A DNA stretch of 64,000 nucleotides from Nymphaea colorata (Eukaryota > Streptophyta > Magnoliopsida > Nymphaeales > Nymphaeaceae), in NCBI RefSeq assembly GCF_008831285.2, contig NC_045150.1, forward strand, positions 374,001 through 438,000, read 5' to 3'. A model generated the notes under the pieces. It was not told the origin of the DNA. It saw nothing but the letters and a program-made list of their open reading frames with translations, and did no database searches. Shown piece after piece: positions 13,311 through 25,200 of this stretch. The position numbers and the translations under genes are program-made. Each line of letters starts with the position of its first letter. Position 1 is the stretch's first letter.

Positions 13311-15891
13311 AATTAATTACAACGATCACCAAAAAAAAAAAAAAGTTAAAAAGGAGAAAGCCCATGAAATGAGGTTCCCTAGAGATATGGAGAGAGGAAG
13401 AAATATGGGCCATTCAGTCGAATGGCCCCAGATGTCTACACAAACTAAATGTCATCATTTAGTTGGTGAGAGTGTGCTCTAAAGTTTTCTGAATCTTTCA
13501 TAAGTAATTTACCTGTAGAGATGCCAATGGTTTTGATATTATCTGATGTCCGATTGAGATTCAAATGCAAGTGACATTAATTTGGAAGCGGATGCAACAG
13601 CAACCAGATCCACCTACGATCTTTCCTGAAACCGATATAATTCAGATTTCAACAACTCCAATAGACATCCACTGTTCATGAACACCTCTAGATATTGGAA
13701 TGAAACCAATACCAGGTCAAAACAAGCAACGAGGAACAAATCCCACCCGGTCATCCCTATCAACAAGCTACTTTCCTCCACCCACCCTTGCTGCTTTTGT
13801 CACAACAGTAAAGAACAAAAAAGGAGTTCTGGTTTCTCGTGATCCTGGAGAGTATTAAAAGAACATACGGTCTAAATCGAACCGGCCCTTTGCCGTTTCT
13901 ATGCAGTGGCCAGTTCGGTGTTAAGATCAAGCGAGATAAAGGAAATCACGCGTGCATCGTTCATGCCCTGTTCCCCTTTATAATTAAGCCATAACTTTTT
14001 CCTTCCATTAATTCTTCGTCTCTTTTCTTCTTCTTGGCCTGCATGCTGCATCACTGCATGACTTCCATTAATTCTTACATTTAATGCATCTTGATGTTCA
14101 TAACGTGGCCAAACAATTATGGGAGTTAGTTAGATATACATTTGATTTTTGTGATCCTAAATCTTAAAGGGTCTTTTAGGGCAAATGTATTAGTGACAAC
14201 TTAAAACTTTTAATATAAATTCTTGGTAACTGCTTGAACTAGATGCGTGAACAATGAATTTAACATCTAGCAAGTGATATACTTCGCCATTAACGACTAC
14301 ACGCATCTTTTTATCACCTTCCATTTTTTTTTTTTTCAAAATGGCATAGCTTTTATATTAGTTTTCTTTTTTAAAATTTCTTATTTTTCATTTCTTAGTA
14401 TTTTTCACAATTCAGTTGATTTAAAAAAAATGAAATATACTTTTAACCATTCCTATTCACAAACGATTCCAATTCCCCTTTAATTTACGAATTCACTGAA
14501 TCTTTCAACTTTCCAATTCTTTTCAGGAAACCGATTTTGACAACATTGGCTTAAAGAACTGGCAAGCACCTCCAACCAGACTAATAAAGTAGAAGCCAAA
14601 AGATTTGCATCTATTTAAAGCTTCATCGACGTCAAAGGGTTGGCTCACTCATCACATGCAAAAGACAGGAGATACAGTGCTAGGTTAGTAGAAGAGACAA
14701 CCAATAGCTCACACCGATGCTCACAGACCAAGCTGCTCGTGAAGCTGCTCAGAGGCCTTATGTAGAACCAAAAAAATGGAAGAGGGCTCACGATATTAGC
14801 GCATTCAGTGTACTACTTGACAAAGTCAGTTAGAAGAAAAAGCAAGAAAGAGAATAGCTACGTTATCGAAGCAACTGCAACTTGTGCATGGGACGATGCT
14901 GATCCACTGGTTCTGCTTGTCATGAACCATGAGGCTGCTATCGAGGCAGACGAATAAGCCAAACAAAGGAACACGAAAGTGCAAAATTTGACAAACAATC
15001 AAATGTCTTAACTTCAATCCACAAAAACTTATTTACCTACTTCATGTGATAACCTTATTAGATACATAAAAATTAAACAAGTAAATCGACAAATAGTGAG
15101 ACACCCAGAACCGAACCTTCTGTCCAATATTAAAATAGAATAGAATATATAGCTGAATTTTGGAAGCAAGCTGATATAACCCATCATAACAGTGGATCAT
15201 ATATCTCCAAAAACTTTCCCTTGTCATGTTCTAAAGGATTTTGACAAGGGGAACAAACGACCGGTCACATGCAGCACTTTTCCCAAAAAAAAAGATTTGT
15301 CCTCATACAGAAAAGAGATCATTGATTAGAAGTTTGGCCCCCAACTTGTGCAACTAATGTAAAAGAAATTCCAATAGGATCCAGCCATGAATAAGGAAAA
15401 CACAACACCGTGGAATCAACACCAGCATGAGCTCAAAGGAGTAACTGCCGCAAGTCCTTTTCTTTTTGTAGATGCGTTCCAGCAAATGACACTGAATTGG
15501 ATCGGATTGATCGTTAATGTCCAACAGACCAAAAAACAAGTACCCTATCCTAATAGCGCATCTGCACAAAGTAAAAAAAAAAAAACACTATAAATTTTGC
15601 TTCACAAGCAGATTACCCATGCTTACATTTGCATGTGCATTGCTTTACATATTCAGTGGCCTTTACTCCACCTTCGTTCATTTCAAATGGAGTCAACATT
15701 CCCAGAAGTAGGATGCCCAACGACTATTAATCCTCTCCTTAAGGTCACGGAAGTAAGTTAGAATGTTCTAATGATTATAAAAATTAAAATATTACCAATG
15801 AGTGAAGCATGTCATCCATTTTACAAAAGTGTTTCCCTAGTAAGAAGGAACTGAGAAGCATGTAACAGGTGGACTGTGCAGGGAAGCAAAA
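13311..15891. other. Region downstream of SGTA; no gene recognised
   Basis: AT-rich and non-repetitive apart from homopolymers. The 3' untranslated region of the minus-strand SGTA gene must lie directly below 15892. No coding similarity was seen on either strand. Confidence 0.4.
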
Positions 15892-16245
15892 TTAATTTCG
15901 TTCTGAAGTTTGCTGTGCACTGTCTCCTCGAGTTTGATTAGCAGCAGAAAGCATCTCCATCAAAGATCTCAAAGAACCAGCTACCTGTTCTGGTCCCTCA
16001 AAATTCAAGCTTATGTTTCCACCAATTCTTATCTCCGGATTGCCTGTCCCATCAGGATTGCCAGCTTCATTACTCCGATCATCAGTGTGTTGGCCTTGAA
16101 ATGCATTTGTAGCCATATTCATAAAGATGTTAGCAAAATCAGATGGAAGAGAAGCATCAAATGGGACTGAAGTGAAGGGTGCAGTCGGCCTCCTTGAACT
16201 TGATGACTGACTGCTGGACTCTTGGTTTCCATGTACTGCATCATT
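15892..16245 (-). CDS. SGTA: SGTA exon 10 (last coding exon)
   Basis: Acceptor GCTGCAG. It codes for residues 313-429: a Ser/Gln-rich stretch ([10 protein letters not shown]), the [16 protein letters not shown] segment, the [20 protein letters not shown] segment, and a short polar tail before TAA. Confidence 0.92.
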   Translation of the reverse strand, partial: NDAVHGNQESSSQSSSSRRPTAPFTSVPFDASLPSDFANIFMNMATNAFQGQHTDDRSNEAGNPDGTGNPEIRIGGNISLNFEGPEQVAGSLRSLMEMLSAANQTRGDSAQQTSERN

Positions 16246-19200
16246 CTGCAGCCAAAAACAAGTGTTCAAGACAAATTTTGAGATACAAGATGGCACAGCA
16301 AGGTCATTTGTGTAACACTGTAACCTAAGGTCCATAACTTCATAGATATTCGACATTTCCTCTAAACAACAAAGACCAAGGGTAAGTTTGATGGGGCACA
16401 GAAACAATGTTGATGAAGGGAAACTGTACGGTTTCCCCTTGCGCCATCAAAACACCACAAAAAATTTCCCTGAAAACTGTTGATTTCAGGTGAAACTTAC
16501 CATGGTAAATAGTTGGACTATTTACCCCCGTAAATTTCATGCCTCCTCCCACCGAGCTGCAGTGAAGCTCTTAGACTCAGCAGCAGTACAAACCAACCAT
16601 AGGAACTTTGTGGTGGCACCAGCCACTACTTCTCCTGGGCATATTCCATCCACCGATGAAAGGTAAGCATTGTTCTCCCTGTCTCTTAACAGGTGAGAGA
16701 TAAAACCTCTCACATGGGGGTGCTCAAAACTCACAGAAAAATCAGTAAAAGGATGATGAAGCCGGAAGGTAAAGAAGTGACAGACCAATGGAAGAACAGG
16801 ATGATGAAGATGATGAGGAGCAGAAGCTTCTCGCTAGAATGATGAGCACTGAATTTACCATCGCCACCATCACCATTGTCTCCCATCACCACCATCACCA
16901 TCAGCTCTCTCTCTCTCTCTCATTGTTTTCCCTTCCATGGTCAAAGGGGTCCAAAGAGGGCGTCGAGCCCTCTTTTTCCATCAGCCCATGGATCTCTCTC
17001 TTGTTGTTCCCTTTTCCATTCCATCGTAAAAAGGCCGATGGCAGAAAAGGGCTTGCTAGAATTGGTTGTTATTGCTATTGAAAAGAGGTCGATGGTAATG
17101 TTAGAATGTTCAGATGGTTGAAAAATTGTTTTTTTTTTTTTTTTTAACTGGTGGTTGTTCAATTGGATTACTGTTGAGATTTCAAAATGTTCTGGTCAGA
17201 TTGCTGGAATGTTCAGTTGGAATGTTCAGGTTGTTTTTAATTTGTTATGTTGTTAATACACGAGTAGGATTTTCTTGTTCCTGCAACAGGGGTTACACTG
17301 TGCATGCTGAAAAATGGTTTGTGTCATTAATTTGTTATTTTGTTAATATGGAGCATAACTTTTTTTTCCAGAAATATTTGATAATTTGTGAGCAGGATTT
17401 GTTAATCTGTAACTGGGCCATGAAAGAAAGTTGCATATGCATGTCAAATTAAGAAAGTTTCATTATGCAACCAAAACCAGCTTTGACATCGACATCATTT
17501 TCCAATTTTCCATACTTAAAAAAATTTTCTATTTTGTATCGTGGAAGTTTATGGCAATGGGTTAACGGTTTATGTTTCCAAAAGGAACTGTTTTTCTCCC
17601 TTCCCTTTTATTCATCAAACACCCAAAAAAATTCTCCACTAAAAATTTTTACCAGTTCATCAAACACACCTTGAATTTAGGATGAGATGAAAATTCACTT
17701 TCACCTTTTTCCAGGGGAACTTTTTCTAAAAAAATTTCCCCTCCAAATCAAGGTGTGCAATCAAAAGTTACCCAAATGATAGATTGCTCTGCAACTTCAG
17801 AAACAGTTTACTATGTGATCAAGAGGAATAATGATCAATAAGAAATGCATGAAGAGTTGCTCATTGGTAGGAGCAGAAATTGATTGGATTCAAACTGAAC
17901 CTTAGTATATTGAAAATTGAACCCAAAATACCACTATTAAGCCGAATTTTAATCCAATCAAAAGATCAAACTAGTTCCTGCATAATCTGAATTCAAAAAT
18001 TTGTTGATATTAATACAGATGTACATGCGAAAAAATTTACATCACATTTTTTACCTTTCATGTAAAAAAAATACATCCAGACCAGATTTTTGACCCGGGG
18101 TTGGATGGAATCTCATGGAAACCAAATAAAATGAACACATTTATGTCCGATACAAACTATACTTGTATTCTGTTTAAATGATCCACTTATATTTGATGGA
18201 AACAATTTGTTTGCACCCGTACTTCCAGGCTAATAGAGACTTTTGGAAGAGTTTTTTATTAATTCAAGTAGTTTATAAGGCTTTCCCTAGAGAACCAGCG
18301 AAATGCACCCTTTCCCTTCCCTTTCCAAGTTGCAACGAATCACACGATGAAAAAATAAGCCATGGTTGCTAATGGGTTGTGCATGACGAGCTTATGCTTG
18401 GATCGTTTATAGACACTAGCAGATGACTGCAAAAGGTATTCTCTGGAAGAAAATCACATTACCATAGAGGCAGGGATATCAATGGATCGGATTCGGATAA
18501 GATATATTCTTAATCATATTCACTTTTTCGGATATTCACATATTCAGATTCGAGACAAATAAAGAAAATTCATATCCGAATCCGAAATCTGATTTTCCAA
18601 TCTGACTGATTTTTATATTCATATCCGAATCCGAATTTTGTACCGAATTTTGCCAATTTCAAAACGTAATAGCGTTAGATACAAAATATTTGCCTTAAAA
18701 TGAATCTGATCCGAATTAGATCGGATATTTATGTACATCCAAATCCAAATCCGATCGGATGCCATTTATTAAATACGAATCCGATCCGATTTCTTAATCG
18801 GATATTAAATTTTTTTCCATATCCAAATTTTTTGGATCGGTTTGGTCGGATATCCGATTCAAATAAGATATATTGACATCCCTATATAGAGGCACTTCTG
18901 CACTATATTAAAAGGCATATAGTGTAGTGATGAGATCCATGGCTACAAGAAGGCAGTCATGATTTAAACCTCATGGCCATCTAGCTGTAAAATTATACCT
19001 ACTGGGCTCCTAGTTACACTGTAGGTATTGCTAATGTAGTAGAATGCATAATTATTACCAGTTTACCACTGCTGGCATGAGGGATAAGAACTGGATGTTC
19101 GCTTTTGAACACCGAAAAAACCAGAAGCCCCTTCTAGGTGACGTGACGCAGGAAGCAAAGTGTAACTATACAGTTTACAAAGCAAAGTAGGAAGTTTGTA

Positions 19201-22200
19201 CATTTTGGTAATGAAATAGTCAACACAGTTGTACAGTAGTTGATAGGATGCTGCCAATACAACCAAGACTCATGAGTAAATTCTCATTTTTTCAAGTAAT
19301 TCACTGCAATTGGTCGACATTCTTCTTTTTCTTCCTCACTTTTTCCCCTCCTTTTGCGTTTGTTCTCCATGCCTTCTTTTTCTTTTTTCCACATTCCTTT
19401 TCTCTTTCTACTTGGTGAACATCACAATTTTCACTTCTAACTTGGTTTCTGGTTGCTCCCTACATCTTGCTTCTTTGCTTTTTAATTATTTTACTTTAGA
19501 TTCCTTTTTTGCTTCCAATTTGCTTCTGCTTGCTTCGTATTTCATAATTCATTTCTAGTTCTCTCGCCACTTCCCACTCCATAAAACTGTTAAGGGTCTG
19601 GCTTCTTGCTTTTGTTTCCTGTAAATCTGTTGACTCCAACTTCCACGACTGCTAACTCTGGGAAAACCAATTCCAATTTTTCAATTTTCCCTTTTACCAC
19701 AGAATTGTTTCAGTGGTAAGAGCCATTAGATTATAAAATTTATCCAAAACATCTATCAAGCAGAAACCAGGTTTCAGGGTAGCTGAAGGGAAATGTTGTT
19801 CTCTGTTTCTTAAGTTCATGCTTCAACATTCTAATTTGTTCCCATGTTTTCCATTCTTCTCTCTAATTTTCTAGTGTGTATAGTTTGCTATCTCTACATT
19901 ATCTCTATATAACACAGGGTTTGGAATAACTGCTATGTAAATTTTCAGGAATGCACCCTTGCTATTCTCATATGTGTACCATCCACTTGGCAACTTTCCT
20001 ACTCTACCCATAAACTAAGCACCAAAGACAAAAAAATCTCATCAATCTCCACTGCTGAGACAACGTTATCTTGGTGAAGAAAAACACGAACACAATGTAC
20101 AAGCAGACATACGCAAATATGATTTCTCATGAAGGAAGATAATCCATTACTAAGGATTGAACAAAGAACCCAGATAAACAGAATAGAAAACAGGAAACAT
20201 ATCTGAAAAAATATAAAGAAGCATTAGCATTGATGACTTTAAAGCACCTGATTGCTTGCATTTCTTTCAAGCTCTTCCTTCAGTTTTTGTTCTGCCACCT
20301 AAATCCACAAAGAGAGAGAAAAAGAAAGAGATGTGAATTTTCCACCAAATAATGCTGTAGAAACAATCACACAGGTTGCCAAAGTGGCAGAATAGATGGA
20401 GACAAACCCTAATGTTGTCCTGAATGGAACTGCTGGTAGGATCGAGTTGTAGAGCTGCATAAAATTTTCAAAAGAAAATGAAACAATTGTAAAAAGAACT
20501 GACATGATCAGTCTACCATGTGTGATGATTCAGGTATAGCAGTACCAGGTGCAGCCAACAACCAAGCAACTTTCAACTTTCAACCACAGAAAGAAACCAT
20601 GCAGAGCACATTGAAATGGAAAAATATTGGCATAAAAAAGTTTCAAGATAAACAAATCAATGGAACAGAAAGGTGATCTAATTTTTTCTATAATAAAAGT
20701 TGTATGGAAATGTCTGATTCCAATGCTAAACTGCAGGAGTTGTTTAAAAGCTGAAAAATTCTGCCTTTTCAATATGAGGGACAAGACAAGAGTTTCCTGT
20801 GTCAAGACACACACACACACACACAAGGTGCCACATGTCAATGCACCTCTCTTGACTATAAATAAAGGCCCTTTTCTTTGTATAGATATGCATTTCTTAT
20901 GCTTTAGGAATATAGTGAATGTTGATGTGTTATGTATGCGTGAAGTTCCGCGTTGCTGAGATCGTTGCCCTCCCTGTGGTCGCCTCTTTCCTGCCACTGC
21001 TACAGTGCTCTGCCTGCTCTGTTGTTGCCCTCCCTGCAGTCGCTTGCTCTGTTGTTGCCCTCCCTGCGGTCGCCTCTTCCCCGTCGCTGCTGCCTCTGCA
21101 GTCTTTGCTTTCTGCATTGTCTAAACAGTTCTGTTGCTGCTTGGGGTCGTTGCCTGCATCGCCCCAGTCATCTTCTGCTGCAGTTTGGGTGGCATCTCCC
21201 GAGCCCTCTGTTTGGCCATAGTAACCCGCATGAGGGTTCTACCTCTGCCGTCGCCACCTGTGCAGCTGCCGTTGCTGCTTTTATCTGCAGCTTACTGTCG
21301 CTGCTTCTGCCCGCAGCTGCCGTCGCTGCTCCTTCGTGCTTGGACTTGCGCCTTGGTGCCCTATTTGACTTTTTGTTGGAGAATCTTTTGTTCTTATGCT
21401 CTTTGTTGACGATGAGGCAGCTTTTTGAATATTAAAGAACCTGACAGTTCTTTAATTATTTTTTAATATCTTTCTAGTTTACAATGTAATTATGCTTTGT
21501 GCCTTACCCGTACCCAATAGCTTAGCCGCACCCACTTTTGCATACCCACGTACCAGAGCGGGTACGTGGCGCAATTCCACGTAGCCCTGTCACATAGACC
21601 CCTACAAAACTCAAACTGATCAAATTATGTTACGTGGTCTTTGACTATCAAGTATCACATTCAAGGAAAGGCCCTATCAAAAGCTTTCCTATGCTAACTG
21701 GTTTTAGGCAACCTACCAATTGGGAATGCATAAATCACCTAGGACGCTTTGGCGTTTTTCATTGACAAACCTGTAGAAATAAGCACCACACACACGAACA
21801 CATGATCTAACGTGGAAAAACCCCTCACAAAACGAGGAAAAAACCACACGAGATGAGAAGGTAGTGAACGGTGCCCACTAGCAGTCGTCACGCCCTCTCT
21901 CACTCTTAAACTTTATTCACCTTTGAAATAAGAGGTTACGAGACATATTTAAGAGACATAGTACCGGGTCAGGTCTGGACCCAAACCCGACCCATCCAAA
22001 CAATCGTCAACACTCCCCTCAAGTTGGGCATACAAGTCAAACATGTCTAACTTGAATACATTTTTTCTCAAACAAGGTGAATGATAAGGCTTTGGACAAG
22101 ACATCTGAAATCTGATCTTCAGTCTTCATGTACGGGGAGTACAAGTTCTCTTGAGTCCATTCTTTCACCAATGAAGTGACGATCAATCTCCACATGCTTC

Positions 22201-25200
22201 GTCCTCTTATGAAATACTGGATTGTTGGTTAAACTTATGACTGACTTGTTATCACAATACATCTTCATAGGACTGTCAATTTCAATTCCAATGTCAGACA
22301 ACAAAACTTTCATCCATAGTAACTTTGAGACCCCCATAGCAACTTCCCGATATTCAGCCTCAGCACTCAAACGAGAACACACGTCTTGTCTCTTGCTTCT
22401 TCAAACCACAAGATTTTCTCCCAAGTAAATACAATAGCCTGTAGTAGACCTCCTTGTATCTGTACAACCTGCCCAGTCTGCATCTGAGTATCCTTCTTAC
22501 CTAGATTTTTCTTCAAATAACATAAGATTCTATCTATAGCTTTCAAGTGAACATCAGTAGGAGCATGCATGAATTGGCTCATCACATTAACTGCAAAAGT
22601 AATGTTTGGTCTCGTGGGAGTAAGATAAAGCAACTTTCCAACAAGACATTGATATCTTCCCTTTTTTCCTTCATCTAGGAACTCCCCATCCTTGATGCTG
22701 ATTTTATTTCCTGCTTCTATGGGAGTAGGAGCAGGTCTGCAGCCAAGTTTCCCAGTCTCCTCCAACAAATCTAAGGTGTACTTTCTCTCATTTAAAACAA
22801 GACTTGTACCTAATCGAGCAATCTCCATCCCAAGGAAATACTTAAAATTTCCAAGGTCCTTGAGGTCAAACTCGATAGCCAACAGTTTCTTCAGTCCCAC
22901 AACCTCATCTTTGTCATCTCCTGTTACAGTCATATTATCAACATATACCAAGAGAATAACAACCTTGTGCCCACTTCTTTTTACAAAGAGAGTGTGACCA
23001 CCATTACCCTAATGATATCCATACTTCTTCATCACAATCCTAAGACGTTCAAACCACGCTCGAGGAGATTGTTTGAGTTCATACAGAGCCTTCTTCAACT
23101 TGCAGCATTTACCACTATTCTCATATCCAGGAGGCATACACATATATACCTCTACTTCAAGATCTTCATTCAGAAAAGCATTCTTAACATCGAGTTGATA
23201 CAACTGGCACTCCTTCACCACTGCCAATGCAATAATAAGTCTTCATCTTTGCAATAAGAGCAAACGTTTCCAGATAATCGATTCTATATTTCTGACTAAA
23301 ACCTTTGGCTACCAACCGGGCTTTGTATCTGTCTACACCACCATTAGGCTTCTACTTGATGGTATAAACCAACGTTATAAAAGGCGTAGCGTATCGTGTA
23401 TCGGTCGGGCCGACCTATACACTGTATCATAATGTATCGTAAACGTAGCGTAACATATCGTAAATTAATTATTTAATTCATAAAAATATTTAAAAATAAG
23501 AAAAAAATAGAGAAAAAATCCGTAAGATCAGGAAAAGCAAAAAAATCAATTATAAGGAAAACTCATCACATCATTCATTAGCCATAATATATTAACAATA
23601 CTGAACATTTAGAAATGACAAATAAGAAATTCATAACAATATAATAAAACATCCATCAAAACTTTAAAGTTTAAACTTTAAAGTGTTTTGGATTACATTA
23701 CAAGTTTGCAACAAATAATATATTATGATTATCATCAATCAAGTTCCCATCATCCCCACGGGCCATGAGTAAACCTTCTTATCGACAAGCAAGTTCTCCT
23801 CTAAATCGATGATTTATCACATAAATGGGTGATTTTTGTAGAAAAACTAATAAACTTTCCCCTCCGACAACTTTTAGACACGTTTAGAAAGAGGGAGAAT
23901 TTTTTTTTTTGTAAAAAACCACAAAAAATAATTTTATCCCTGTATCGTACGATAAAGGGGGGTATTGGTGTGTATCGAGGCGTATTGTACGATACAACCC
24001 CGTACACACGATACAACCGAAATACCTACGATACATATAAGCGTATCGTGTATCATAGGCGTATTGAAAAACCTATACGATACGTATTGCACGATATGGG
24101 CCCATGTCGTGCGATACAAATAACACTGGTATAAACCCACTTGGATCCTACAAGATGAGCATTTTCAGGTATACTCACAACTTCCCATGTCCTATTTTTG
24201 TCAAGTGCTTCCATTTCTTCTTGCATTGCATGCATCCACTTGGAATCAACCCGAGCCTCAACAACAGTCCTGGGAATCAGAGACATAGAGAGAGAGGATA
24301 TAAAGCATTTGTAATGTCCACTTAGTTTAGAACACGACATAAAATTACCAATAGAATATTGGACACATGACCTGGTGCCATTTCATAGAGCGATAGGCAA
24401 CTCTTCAATAGTAACTCCCTTTTGACCTCCTTCAATTGACCCCCCCACAAGCTAGACTTGGATCATTTGGGTTAGGTTCAAGATTGGAATTAGTGTTGTC
24501 CTCAAGCTCTGCTCTAGCCGAACTTCGCCTCAAATATACCTACCCAAACAAGTGGTCCTGCTGCCCTTCATTACCAATCGTGTGATCATCACACTTTCCT
24601 GCAGGTTCCGGCTGGCTACTGATGTTAGGATCAGAACATCCATGAGTTTTATTCTCCAAAAAGTCAGTAAATTGAATCTCTTGATCTGGAGAATACTCTT
24701 CATTCCTCCATGACAACTCCCCCTGAAGAGGATTCGCACCAAAAAAGGATATATGTTCCAAAAATGTGACGTCTTTTGTCACATAAATACGATCAGTTGA
24801 AGGGTCAAGACACTTGTATCCTTTCTGAGTAGGAGAGTATCCAAGGAGGACTCCCTTAATGGATCGTGGGTCAAGTTTTCTAATGGTGGGGCTGTGATTG
24901 TGAATAAAGCAGACACACCCAAAACACACGCGGTGAAAGTGGAAAAGGATCACGACCAGCCATTAACACAAAGTGCGTCGTAGAGCCATTAACACAAAAT
25001 TGACGATCCAAGTCTTAACTTGATTATCCTCAAGGAACCATGTGTCTCATGCTGGATTTGTTTCAAGTGGTTCAGCCTTTCTTCCATTGATATAGGCAAT
25101 CCATCCACGACCGGCGATGCCCATAGTAATGGCAGCAGACCAGCGCATGTAATTATCCGTGGTAAGTCTACTTGATATGGAATATTTTCAGTTTTGGAAA

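Noticed and set aside
20919-21435. Overlapping Leu/Ala/Ser-rich frames on the plus strand
   Set aside because: The block is built of short GC-rich repeats, all frames are open, and no family is recognisable.
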